Source: Aequorivita vladivostokensis (GTDB taxonomy: Bacteria > Bacteroidota > Bacteroidia > Flavobacteriales > Flavobacteriaceae). Taken from it: a DNA stretch of 64,000 bases. Within the stretch, counting starts at the first letter, position 1. Every line of letters begins with the position of its first letter. The stretch covers positions 341,922 to 405,921 of the forward strand of contig NZ_JSVU01000004.1 of the NCBI RefSeq assembly GCF_000952855.1, given 5' to 3'. Of this stretch, positions 7,714 through 17,200 are shown piece after piece. The position numbers were made by a program, and so were the translations under genes. The notes beneath the pieces were generated by a model. The model saw only the letters and a program-made list of their open reading frames with translations, did no database searches and was not told the DNA's origin.

Positions 7714-8050
7714 GAAGTTTCTTTCTGAAACACTTCAGCGAAATTCTTCACAAACTCATTTAAATAAGGAGGATGGAAAGAGCTTTGAAGTTTCTTTCTT
7801 TTTGGTTCTTTTTCTTTCTTTAGACTTATCAAAACCTATTTATTCGTACTTACTCCTATTTTACTTTTACCTTCAGGCAAATTAATATATCCCAAGATGC
7901 CTAATCAGCTACAAATAACTATAAGCTAGGCTACTTGTAACCATATTTATTTATTTGAAGGTCAGTTCAATTATGAGTAAAAAAGAAAGGGTCTTTATAA
8001 AATTTTAAAACACAGCCCAATCTATCTATATAGACTAGGCTGTTGTTTTT
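7714..8050 (+). ncRNA. candidate small RNA between orphan promoter and terminator
   Basis: This 337-nt stretch has a promoter-like sequence at its left end, a strong hairpin terminator at its right end and no real coding frame. Near the start, a GGAGG precedes a 16-codon hydrophobic micro-ORF (7773-7823, ending in WFFFFL), so a leader peptide or tiny toxin-like peptide is possible. The transcript and its function are inferred from the signals alone. Confidence 0.3.
8012..8050. terminator. bidirectional hairpin terminator
   Basis: The outer arms ACAGCC/GGCTGT enclose an inner TCTAT/ATAGA stem. It is followed by seven Ts on the plus strand and a T-rich stretch on the minus strand. It lies directly after the stop of the minus-strand gene at 8051. 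Confidence 0.65.
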
Positions 8051-8431
8051 TTATTCTGCTGGCTCTAATATGCCATTTTGCGAGAACACATTAGATGAAG
8101 CGGTAACTTTTTGTTCCTGCTTTGGCTTTCCAGCATCATCTATTGTATAAACCCATCTGTGGGAAAGTGTAATTTCCTCGCCAGTTTCCTTGACAACATA
8201 TTCAAAAGGCTCACATTCCTCTTTAATGATGCTTCCCGGCATTTCTGTGCCAATTAGCCCATTGCAGGTCTGTTCATCAAATGTTGAAGGTATAAATGCC
8301 CTTTTTGCAGTTGCATAGAATTTGCCAGTAACTTTGCTTAATACCATTTCAATGCCACCTTGCAGTTCCAATACGAAGAATGATGTTCCATCTTCCTTTT
8401 CTCTTTCTTTGTAATTAATAATTCTTACCAT
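8051..8431 (-). CDS. element-associated hypothetical protein, 126 aa
   Basis: An open frame extends up to 8644, but the internal ATG at 8431 (MVRIINYKERE) gives a compact, well-formed protein, and the upstream part looks like translated noncoding sequence, so I choose 8431. The body is beta-rich and I recall near-identical proteins on Bacteroidota plasmids and integrative elements, all of unknown function. It ends next to a terminator and is probably monocistronic. Confidence 0.6.
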   Translation of the reverse strand: MVRIINYKEREKEDGTSFFVLELQGGIEMVLSKVTGKFYATAKRAFIPSTFDEQTCNGLIGTEMPGSIIKEECEPFEYVVKETGEEITLSHRWVYTIDDAGKPKQEQKVTASSNVFSQNGILEPAE

Positions 8432-8731
8432 TGTTTTTGATTTTTGAGTGTGAATAAATGCTCCCTGTTTTGTTTTATACACGCAACAAATTATCTCAGC
8501 TATCAACTTGAAATAATATTGACTGCCAGAAAAAACTTTTGTTTGAAAAGTGGTAGGGGGGAGTTTCCCTTCCAGAACTAAGTGGGGGTTTTGAGCAGGG
8601 TAGGTCAAGCATTCACAGGAAAGACCAAAAATTTTATTTCTCAATTTTTTTTGGGTTAATTGATTCCTGCACTTAAATAATGGTATTTTTAATGTTTAAA
8701 AATTTTTCTAAATAAAACCGAAGTATAGCAT
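8432..8731. other. 300-bp region upstream of mod
   Basis: An A+T-rich gap between the divergent hypothetical gene and mod. It should contain both promoters, but I find no convincing TAnnTTTG box in front of mod. No coding frame is supported. Confidence 0.4.
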
Positions 8732-10333
8732 ATGCCAACATTAAATTGGATAGGAAAGGAAAAAGTAATTAACCATCACCAAGATGTACCCTATAAAATT
8801 TTAGAACCTCAATACACTTTTGCCAATGGCAAGGAAAGTGAAGATGCTACTTCACAAAACAAAATTATTCACGGAGATAACCTTGAAGCTTTAAAGAGCT
8901 TGTTGCCTGAATATGAAGGTAGAATAAAATGTATCTACATAGACCCACCATACAATACAGGTAATGAAGGTTGGGTATATAATGATAACGTAAATGACCC
9001 TAAACTTAAAAAATGGTTGGGACAAGTTGTAGGCAAGGAAAGTGAGGATTTAAGTAGACACGATAAGTGGCTCTGTATGATGTACCCAAGGCTAAAACTA
9101 CTGCATAAGTTACTCGCTGATGATGGAGCAATCTTTATTTCAATTGATGACAATGAACAAGGATTTTTAAGAATTATCTGTGATGAAATTTTTGGTGGTT
9201 CTAATTTTTTAGCAAATGTTATTTGGGAAAAAGTATATAGTCCCAGGATGGATTCAAAAGGTTTTAGTGCAAGTCACGATTTTATAATTTCTTATCAAAA
9301 ATCTCCGCTTTTTAAGGTGAGAAAACTCAAAATAGAGCAATCTGATAAACAATTTAAAAACTATGATGAAGAAAAGAAAAAATATTACAGAAGTCGATCC
9401 TTAAAAAAGGAAGGTTCAAATTCCTTGAGGACAGATAGACCAAACCTGTATTATTCACTAAAAGACCCAGATGGAAATGATATTTTTCCATTGAAACCAA
9501 ATGGTGTAGAGAGCTGTTGGCGCTGGTCTATGGAAACCTATAATAAAAATGTAGAATTGGGGAATGTAGAATGGATTAAAAAAAATGGAAAGTGGCAAGT
9601 TTATGTGAAGCAGTGGAAAGAAAAAGATCCTAAAAGACCCCCTAATACTTTATGGATTAGTAAAGAAGTTGGGCACAATCATAGTGCTAAAGATGAGATC
9701 AAGGGGTTTCAATTAAAATCTACGTTTGACACTCCCAAACCCTCAACGTTAATAGAAAGAATTATAAGTATTTCAGCTAATAAAAATGATATTATCCTTG
9801 ATTCCTTTGCAGGTTCAGGCACAACAGCCCACGCAGTTTTAAATCTAAACAAAGAAGATGGTGGCAATAGAAAATTCATTTTAATAGAAATGGAGGATTA
9901 TGCCAATACCATTACCGCTGAAAGAGTAAAAAGAGTTATTAAAGGTTATGGTGAAGGTTCAAAAACTATTGAAGGTACTGGTGGAGATTTTACATATTAT
10001 GAATTAGGCAAACCTTTATTTTTAGACAATGGTTTTTTAAATGAAGAAGTTGAACTAGATAAGATTCTAGAATATGTATGGTATAGTGAAACCAGAGCTT
10101 CATTTAAAAAACCGAAAGAGGAATACTTGTTAGGTTCTAAAAATGATACAGCATATTATTTTCAATACCAAAAAGACAGTTTAACCACATTGGATGAAAC
10201 ATTTTTAAGGTCTATAAAAACTAAGGCTAGCCAGTACATTATTTATGCAGATAATTGTTTGCTTGACCAAAGTATTATGGATAAATATAATATTGTATTC
10301 AAAAAGATACCTAGAGATATAAGTAGGTTTTAA
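8732..10333 (+). CDS. mod: type III restriction-modification methyltransferase (Mod)
   Basis: 533 residues. An adenine-N6 DNA methyltransferase that should recognise and protect the target site and guide the Res subunit. The catalytic motif DPPYNT is at 71-76 and the AdoMet motif DSFAGSGTT at about 357-365, the order of beta-class enzymes. The region between them (about 150-340) is the variable target-recognition part. The C-terminus ends IPRDISRF, as in other type III Mods. It starts the operon mod-fic-res. I saw no simple-sequence repeats that would make it phase-variable. Recognition sequence cannot be read from the protein. Confidence 0.93.
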   Translation: MPTLNWIGKEKVINHHQDVPYKILEPQYTFANGKESEDATSQNKIIHGDNLEALKSLLPEYEGRIKCIYIDPPYNTGNEGWVYNDNVNDPKLKKWLGQVVGKESEDLSRHDKWLCMMYPRLKLLHKLLADDGAIFISIDDNEQGFLRIICDEIFGGSNFLANVIWEKVYSPRMDSKGFSASHDFIISYQKSPLFKVRKLKIEQSDKQFKNYDEEKKKYYRSRSLKKEGSNSLRTDRPNLYYSLKDPDGNDIFPLKPNGVESCWRWSMETYNKNVELGNVEWIKKNGKWQVYVKQWKEKDPKRPPNTLWISKEVGHNHSAKDEIKGFQLKSTFDTPKPSTLIERIISISANKNDIILDSFAGSGTTAHAVLNLNKEDGGNRKFILIEMEDYANTITAERVKRVIKGYGEGSKTIEGTGGDFTYYELGKPLFLDNGFLNEEVELDKILEYVWYSETRASFKKPKEEYLLGSKNDTAYYFQYQKDSLTTLDETFLRSIKTKASQYIIYADNCLLDQSIMDKYNIVFKKIPRDISRF

Positions 10334-10456
10334 ACTCAATAAACAAATATTTGTGCATAAGAAGCTGTACGTGCACAAAAAAGAGTACTTTGTTGTGCAT
10401 ATAAAGGCAAACATATACAACTTTAAAGTATTATTTGTGCATAAGAAACTAATAAG
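10334..10456. promoter_or_regulatory. phased TTGTGCA sites upstream of fic
   Basis: TTGTGCA occurs at 10351, 10393 and 10435 on the plus strand, exactly 42 bp apart. Its inverted form TGCACAA lies midway between the first two at 10372. A degenerate inverted copy TATACAA lies midway between the last two at 10414. The centres are therefore spaced 21 bp apart, two helical turns, alternating in direction. This suggests cooperative binding of a regulator, plausibly the Fic protein's own C-terminal winged helix. Confidence 0.6.
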
Positions 10457-11521
10457 ATGAGTGAGATAAAAATACACGAACTTCCTCCTAATACAAATTG
10501 TGAGACGGTGCCAATTTTAAAAGCACTTGCTAAGGCCAGTAGAGCTTTGGGTGAACTAAAGGGAGAGGTTAAGAAGATTCCTAATTCTCAAATTTTAATT
10601 GATACTTTATCCCTCCAAGAAGCTAAAGATAGTAACGAGATAGAAAACATTGTTACTACAGATGATGAATTATATCAAGCTGCTGTTGATGAAAATATAA
10701 CTTCTGTTGCTGCTAAGGAAGCTACTAATTATGCTGATGCATTAAAGTTTGGATATAATATTATTAAAACAAAAGGAATATTAACTACTAATGACATTAT
10801 AAAAATTCAACAAAGGATTGCACCTCATCATCCTGTAAGAAAAATTCCTGGAACGGTTTTAAAAAATCCTAGAACTGAGGAAGTAGTATTTACTCCTCCT
10901 CAAAACATCAAGGAGATAAACAATCTTTTGAATAATTTAGAAATCTATATAAACACCCCTGAATTCCATAATATTGATTGTTTAATAAAAATGCCCATCA
11001 TCCATTTTCAATTTGAAAGCATCCATCCATTTTATGACGGCAATGGAAGAACAGGAAGAATATTGAATATGCTTTATTTGGTACAACAAAACTTGTTGGA
11101 TATTCCCGTGTTATATTTAAGTAGCTATATAATAAGGAATAAGAATGATTATTATAGATTGTTACAAGAGGTAAGAACAAAGAGTTCTTGGGAAGAATGG
11201 ATTATATGGATGCTTGTTGGAGTCGAGAAAACAGCTTTGGAAACTATTAAAGTGGTAAATAAAATTAAAATTTTAATGGATGATTATAAAAATGAGATTA
11301 GAACAAATTTTAGTTTTTACAGCCACGACTTAATCAACATCATTTTTAAACATCCATATACAAAAATTGATTTTTTAGAAAGAGAGTTGGGAGTACACAG
11401 AAATACCGCTAGTAGTTATTTAAATACACTTGCAAGACACGGTTTATTAACCAAGGTTAAAATTGGCAAAAGAAATTATTACATAAATCAAAAGCTTTTC
11501 AATATTCTAACCAAAAGATAA
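10457..11521 (+). CDS. Fic-family AMP-transferase with C-terminal winged helix
   Basis: 354 residues. The Fic motif is complete: H190-P-F-Y-D194-G-N-G-R-T-G-R201, so it should be able to transfer AMP (or a similar group) to a protein hydroxyl. An N-terminal inhibitory helix motif, S59-N-E-I-E63-N64, marks a class II Fic held inactive by its own glutamate. Residues about 305-350 (FLERELGVHRNTASSYL) look like a winged helix. Its place between mod and res, 123 bp after mod and 14 bp before res, ties it to the restriction system. Control of R-M or a guard role are both possible. The target is unknown. Confidence 0.88.
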   Translation: MSEIKIHELPPNTNCETVPILKALAKASRALGELKGEVKKIPNSQILIDTLSLQEAKDSNEIENIVTTDDELYQAAVDENITSVAAKEATNYADALKFGYNIIKTKGILTTNDIIKIQQRIAPHHPVRKIPGTVLKNPRTEEVVFTPPQNIKEINNLLNNLEIYINTPEFHNIDCLIKMPIIHFQFESIHPFYDGNGRTGRILNMLYLVQQNLLDIPVLYLSSYIIRNKNDYYRLLQEVRTKSSWEEWIIWMLVGVEKTALETIKVVNKIKILMDDYKNEIRTNFSFYSHDLINIIFKHPYTKIDFLERELGVHRNTASSYLNTLARHGLLTKVKIGKRNYYINQKLFNILTKR

Positions 11522-11535
11522 CAGTATTAATATTT

Positions 11536-14214
11536 ATGGAATTAAAACCATATCAACATAGAGTTATAAAAGATTTAGAACATTTCTTATTATATATACA
11601 AAAAGAGCCTACACCCTCAAAAGCATTTAATCAGTATTGGGAAGATAAATTAGGAATTCCATATACCCCCCAGTTAGATGGTTCTTTTACAGGAATGAAA
11701 CCCTACAAAGATAATATACCCAATGCAGTTCATATTGCAATAAAAGTACCTACTGCTGGCGGTAAGACCTTTATAGCTTGTAATGCTCTACATACTATAA
11801 ATAAACAGTTCAATCAAGGAAATACAAAAGCAGTAGTTTGGCTAGTGCCTTGGTCTAATTTGTTGCAACAAACAGTTAATAACCTATCTAACCCTAGCCA
11901 TCCCTACAGGGAAAAATTAAATAGTTTATTTGGAAACAGAGTTGAGGTTTATGAAAAAGACCAGTTGTTACAAGGTGCTAATTTTAACCCTACTTCAGTA
12001 ACAGAACAACTCAATATTTTTGTATTTAATTTCAGCAGTTTACGTATTAATTCGAGGAAAAAAGAGGACAGAAAAGTATTCCAAGAAAATGGAGCTCTAG
12101 AGAGTTTTAGAAACACGATTGTTTCAAAAGACCTAGTACTGCCAGATACAGATGAAACAGCCTTAATCAATGTAATAAGAAGCTTGAATCCTATTGTAAT
12201 TGTAGATGAAAGCCATAACGCAGAAAGTGATTTAAGCGTTGAAATGCTTAGAAATCTAAATCCATCTTTGGTACTTGATTTAACTGCTACTCCCAAAGAA
12301 AACAGCAACATTATTTCTTTTGTAAATGCACTTGCACTTAAAAAGGAAAATATGGTTAAACTTCCTGTGGTAGTTTATAATCACCATAAAAAAGAAGAAG
12401 TAATCACTAGTGCTTTGCACCTTCAAAGACAATTGGAGTTGCTGGCTATTGAGGAAGAAAAGCTGACTGGAAAATACATTGGACCAATCATATTATTTCA
12501 AGCCCAATCAAACATTAAAGGAAAGGACAATACTACATTTCAAAAGATAAAAGAGCAATTAGTTAAGCTTCAAATTCCAGAGGAACAAATCAAGATTAAA
12601 ACAAGTGGGATTGATGAGTTAAAAGGTATAGACCTAATGGCCAAAGGCTGCCCAGTTAAATACATTATTACAGTAAATGCCTTAAAAGAAGGTTGGGATT
12701 GTCCTAATGCCTATATATTAGCCTCCTTAGCTGATAAATCTTCTGCTGTTGAGGTAGAGCAGATTTTGGGTAGGGTATTAAGACAGCCCTATGTTGTTAA
12801 ACATAAGGAAGCACTTTTGAATATGTCTTTTGTTTTGACAGCTTCCTCAAAATTCAATGAGACTTTAGATAGCATAGTAAAAGGATTACAAGAATCTGGT
12901 TTCAGTAAAGATGATTATTATGCAGAAGAAGCTCCAGAAGAAGAACTAACACCAAATGAAATTTTAAATCAAGATTTGTTTTCAGAACCTAAACCAGATG
13001 ATTATGTGCAATCTGATGAAGATTTTGATATTAATAAAGTTGAGTTTAATCCAAACGAAGAAGTAACCTTAGAAACTATTAAACAGCAAAATACTATAGT
13101 TTCACACATAACAGAAAAAGCAAAAGTTGAGGGGCAAACTTTTGAGCAAAAGGTTGATGAACTTGAAATTGATGATACTACTTCCATTTTTACAGATATT
13201 ATGAAAACTTCACCAAAAATCTATAGAATAGATGCTCAATTTAAAGAAGTAGCAAATGCTATCCAATTACCTCAGTTCTTTAAAAAAGTTGAGGAAAGCC
13301 AACTGGAAGAGGTTAGTTTGTTTGAAGAATTAAATTCTGAAGACCTCTACTTAAATAAGGTGAGTTTGTTGGATGGTTTTAAACTTTCAAATTACAGCAC
13401 ACAAATAACTTTTGATGAGATTTCCAAGGAAATATATGCAGTAGATTTTAATGAGCAAAAGAAGACTGCCACTGCCCAAAAAGTGAGCAAAAGAGCTAAA
13501 GATATTCTAGTTGATACTATTCTTTCCAAACCTAAAGAATCTCAAGTAAATCAAATCAGTAGCATCATTGTTTCCAAGCTTGGAGATATGACACCAATTT
13601 CCCAACAAGAACTCCAAAAATATGTGAGCAGAGTTTTTGACGACTTATCCAGTGAGCAAATTAGGGATATTGTAGATAATGATTTTATCTATGTAAAAAA
13701 GATTAGGGACAAAATAAATGACTTGACCAATGAATACGCTAAAGAACGCTTTAAAATACTAATAGATAGCAACAAGATAATTGTAAAAGAGAACTATTCA
13801 TTTCCAGATTCTTTATCATTTTTAAACCCTAGCACTACCATTGCCAAATCCTTATATGACAGGGAAGGCAGTATGAATAATTATGAGCAAAATATGATTA
13901 TGGAAGTGGCTTCACTTGATAACATAGTGTTTTGGCATAGAAACCTTGAAAGAGGAAAAGGTTTTGCTTTAAATGGTTTTAGCTCCAATCATTATCCTGA
14001 TTTTATTCTACACACTAAGAAAGGGAATATTATCCTGTTAGAAACCAAAGGAGATGTTTTTGATAATGATGATAGTAAGAACAAGAATATTTTAGGTAAA
14101 ACTTGGGCTGAAAAAGCAGGAGATAATTTTAAATACTTTATGGTGTTTGAATCTAAACAGGTTGAGAATACATATACAGCTAGAAGTGTGATTGAAGTTC
14201 TTAGGGGATTATAA
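11536..14214 (+). CDS. res: type III restriction enzyme Res subunit
   Basis: 892 residues. An SF2 helicase-nuclease that, with Mod, cuts DNA carrying unmethylated sites. Walker A is VPTAGGKT at 71-78, motif II is D224-E-S-H, and motif VI-like QILGRVLRQP lies at about 411-420. The C-terminal PD-(D/E)xK nuclease is visible as D822 (YPDFILH) and E836-T-K838 (LLETKGD). All catalytic parts are present, so the enzyme looks intact. It is the last gene of the mod-fic-res operon and converges on the 1074-residue gene, with 27 bp between stops. Confidence 0.93.
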   Translation: MELKPYQHRVIKDLEHFLLYIQKEPTPSKAFNQYWEDKLGIPYTPQLDGSFTGMKPYKDNIPNAVHIAIKVPTAGGKTFIACNALHTINKQFNQGNTKAVVWLVPWSNLLQQTVNNLSNPSHPYREKLNSLFGNRVEVYEKDQLLQGANFNPTSVTEQLNIFVFNFSSLRINSRKKEDRKVFQENGALESFRNTIVSKDLVLPDTDETALINVIRSLNPIVIVDESHNAESDLSVEMLRNLNPSLVLDLTATPKENSNIISFVNALALKKENMVKLPVVVYNHHKKEEVITSALHLQRQLELLAIEEEKLTGKYIGPIILFQAQSNIKGKDNTTFQKIKEQLVKLQIPEEQIKIKTSGIDELKGIDLMAKGCPVKYIITVNALKEGWDCPNAYILASLADKSSAVEVEQILGRVLRQPYVVKHKEALLNMSFVLTASSKFNETLDSIVKGLQESGFSKDDYYAEEAPEEELTPNEILNQDLFSEPKPDDYVQSDEDFDINKVEFNPNEEVTLETIKQQNTIVSHITEKAKVEGQTFEQKVDELEIDDTTSIFTDIMKTSPKIYRIDAQFKEVANAIQLPQFFKKVEESQLEEVSLFEELNSEDLYLNKVSLLDGFKLSNYSTQITFDEISKEIYAVDFNEQKKTATAQKVSKRAKDILVDTILSKPKESQVNQISSIIVSKLGDMTPISQQELQKYVSRVFDDLSSEQIRDIVDNDFIYVKKIRDKINDLTNEYAKERFKILIDSNKIIVKENYSFPDSLSFLNPSTTIAKSLYDREGSMNNYEQNMIMEVASLDNIVFWHRNLERGKGFALNGFSSNHYPDFILHTKKGNIILLETKGDVFDNDDSKNKNILGKTWAEKAGDNFKYFMVFESKQVENTYTARSVIEVLRGL

Positions 14215-14241
14215 TTCATAAATCAATAATCCTCAATATTA

Positions 14242-17200
14242 TTAAGAATTTATCTTTCTTTTTAAGACTTCTAAAACAGGTGGATTTTCAATATTTTCAG
14301 GGATAACTACTTCATCTCCTTTTCTAATAATCACACAATCCATATCATTCAATGAAATTTCCCAAGCATTTTTAATGATTAATTCTTTTTTCTCAATTCC
14401 TCTAGTTAAGTCAGGTGTAAATTGCCCCTTACTATCTATATAGGCAGGATATAGAGTATAAGAACTGTCTCTGGTATAATAATTAATAAGATTATCAAGA
14501 TTTTTTGAATCTATTGCATTTAACTCGTGAAATCTAGATGAAACCACAGATACTTCACCTTCTTTTATTGGATTAGTAAAATTACTAGAAACATGAACCC
14601 TGTACCAATGGGGGTTTCCTTTATTTACCCCTTTTATAATAGCAATTCTAATTTTATCCTTTTCATCAATCTCACCGATGTCTTTCCTCCATGCATCAAA
14701 TATTTTCTTACCTGACTCAAAATTTTCAAACAATATAGTTAAGCCTAACTTATGATTTCTATCAATAAAAAAACCAAAAGCTCTCCATTTAGCCTCATCC
14801 CATAAATGACTATCAACTATTGAATGTACTTTTCTCTTATTATGTGGGATATTTTTAAAATCTTTTTCCTTTCTAGGACTTTCTTCTTCTTCAATATTAA
14901 ATTCCTTAATATCCAAATTCATTGGTTCTTTTCTAATATTGTCATAGGTCTTATGTTTCTTTTCTTTATACCAATCCTCAAAGAATAATTTTGGGTCATT
15001 TCCATAAAAATCTAACGCAAAAGAGTTATGATTAAAAGCTAAAGAAACTCTATGATAAACTTCTTCTTTTTCAAAAATATTTTTTAAAAACTCCTTAGAG
15101 TCATCTATCATAAAATTTTTTGACATTATAGTAGCTATAAAAAATAGAATGTTTTTCCATAACTCATCTCTAAACTTCAATTTGAAAAAATTAGTGCTAT
15201 TAAGTTCTAACAAAAACTCATTTGATTGTTCTTGCGGTACAATATTTAGAGTTTCAACTTTCTGATTTTCATTTAATCTGATTATAATTTTTTCTGATAT
15301 TGGAACGACATTATCAAATGATGTAGAAAAAAACCCTTCTAGAATAGCTAATAATGCTTCAGAAATCAAAAATAAATCTTTCTGTTTTGTAAATATAATC
15401 TCTATTTCAGCACCTAAAATTATTGTCTTAAATGTTATTTCATTTTCATTAATAAAATCTGTTTCATATAAAAATTGATTTTTTATTGGTTGACTTATTA
15501 TATTTGACATAAATTCCTTTAATTTTTCTTCTCCAAATTCTTCATTATCTACAGACTCAATAACTTTCTTAGTATGACCTAAAATATATAATAAAGTATC
15601 AGAAGAAATTTCTAGCCCCACAGACTCAAAAATATTTGGCGCTATTTTAAATTCTTTCGAAGAATACTCAGAATTTAATATTCTGTTGGATAACGAAATA
15701 TCTATAAAAGAAAGAGTATTGTCTCTTTCTTCATCTAAATTAATCTCCACCTGTTTCTCTAGAACATTTATTAATTCACACACAGATAATATGGAGGGGA
15801 TTCTGCCCAAAAGAATTTCATTTTTTGCTAAATCAATTGATATGTCATAAGTTTTCTTATTAACATATCCTTCTTTAAACCAAGTCTTTAAGGACATTGC
15901 TGAAGCAAACAATAGACAGTTATGAGATGCCCATAAAAGCCCTAAATTTCTATAAGAATTAGATAGGAGTCGAAGGCTTAATATTAAAAGTTGTTCGCTC
16001 TCTTCTTTAGATAATTTGACGATTACCTTACCTAAAAAAACTACAGCATCTTTATACAGGCCCGCATCAAATTTATTAATTGCTCTTCTAATAAAAGTAT
16101 CACTTGCTGCTAATTCTGAATTTCGCTTTTCATTAATTATAGCGAGGCTCTCTATTAAATTATCATATTCTTTACTTTCGGGAAAAAGCTTTCCAAAAAT
16201 CATAATAGATTTATAGGTAGAATCAAAAGGGTAACTTAAATGTCCACCTGCACTACATACTATTTCATCTAATTTTGAAAATATTGTTTCACAATCCTTT
16301 TCTTCATCTAAATAATCATAGATTAATGAAATATTATATAGAGTTTTAGCAGTTAATGCCAAGGTAAGATGATTTTTATCTTTTGAGGCTATTTCTAAAA
16401 GAGTATGGAAAGTTTTCTTTTCGTTTTTAAAGTTTACTGTTTCGTGGAGTTCTTCTTTATGTGTTTTTAATATTGTAAATAATGTACTATATAATTTTAT
16501 TGAATTAATATTTGCATCACTATTGACAAGTTCTTTTACATATAAATAGTTCTCAACAAATACCTCTAAATCATTAAACCAAAAAATCGAGGTCCAAGCT
16601 TGTTGGTAATATATCCTACAAAGTTGATTTTTATTATTAAGCTTTTTTGCAAATCTTAAAGCTCTTAAAAATTTCCCATCAATTACTTCTCTTGAATCCT
16701 CTATCTCTCTAGACAGAATAGCACTTTGCAAACAATCTTCGATAAGTTGATAATCTATTTCAAAATACCTCTTAGGGTTTAATATACCTAACTCCAAATC
16801 TTCAATCAATTTTCTTCTTTCAGTATCATTTGCTCCTTGAAGAATCTGCTTTTCTTTATAAACATCTGATAAACCTAATGAATCAACAACGACTTGTATT
16901 AAATCATTATTTATTATCTTTTCAATAATCCACTCACCATCAAGTATAGTAATATCTATATTGAATTCCTCTTTAAATTTATCTTGTGCATCCTTTTTTT
17001 TCTTACTAGAAATTTTACGATTACTAATAAAAAATATTTTGGTATATCCTCTTTTAGTGGATAGAATACTTTTAATATCACTTCTTAATTTACCCCTCCA
17101 ATCTTCTTTACTAGATATAGCAAATGCCCAATTTTCATCTTTTTTCCAGCCATTATCAGGAACATACCACTTATTAGAAATTTCTTCAGAAACAGGATGT

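Noticed and set aside
8432..8644. N-terminal extension of the 126-aa hypothetical gene
   Set aside because: The extra 71 residues lack conserved character, and the internal ATG at 8431 fits the homologues I recall.
8732..10333. phase-variable mod by simple-sequence repeats
   Set aside because: No tetranucleotide or similar repeat tract was seen in or just before mod.
10205..10477. minus-strand frame with repeated FLCT phrases
   Set aside because: The repetition is the translation of the phased TTGTGCA sites, and the frame overlaps the mod gene end.
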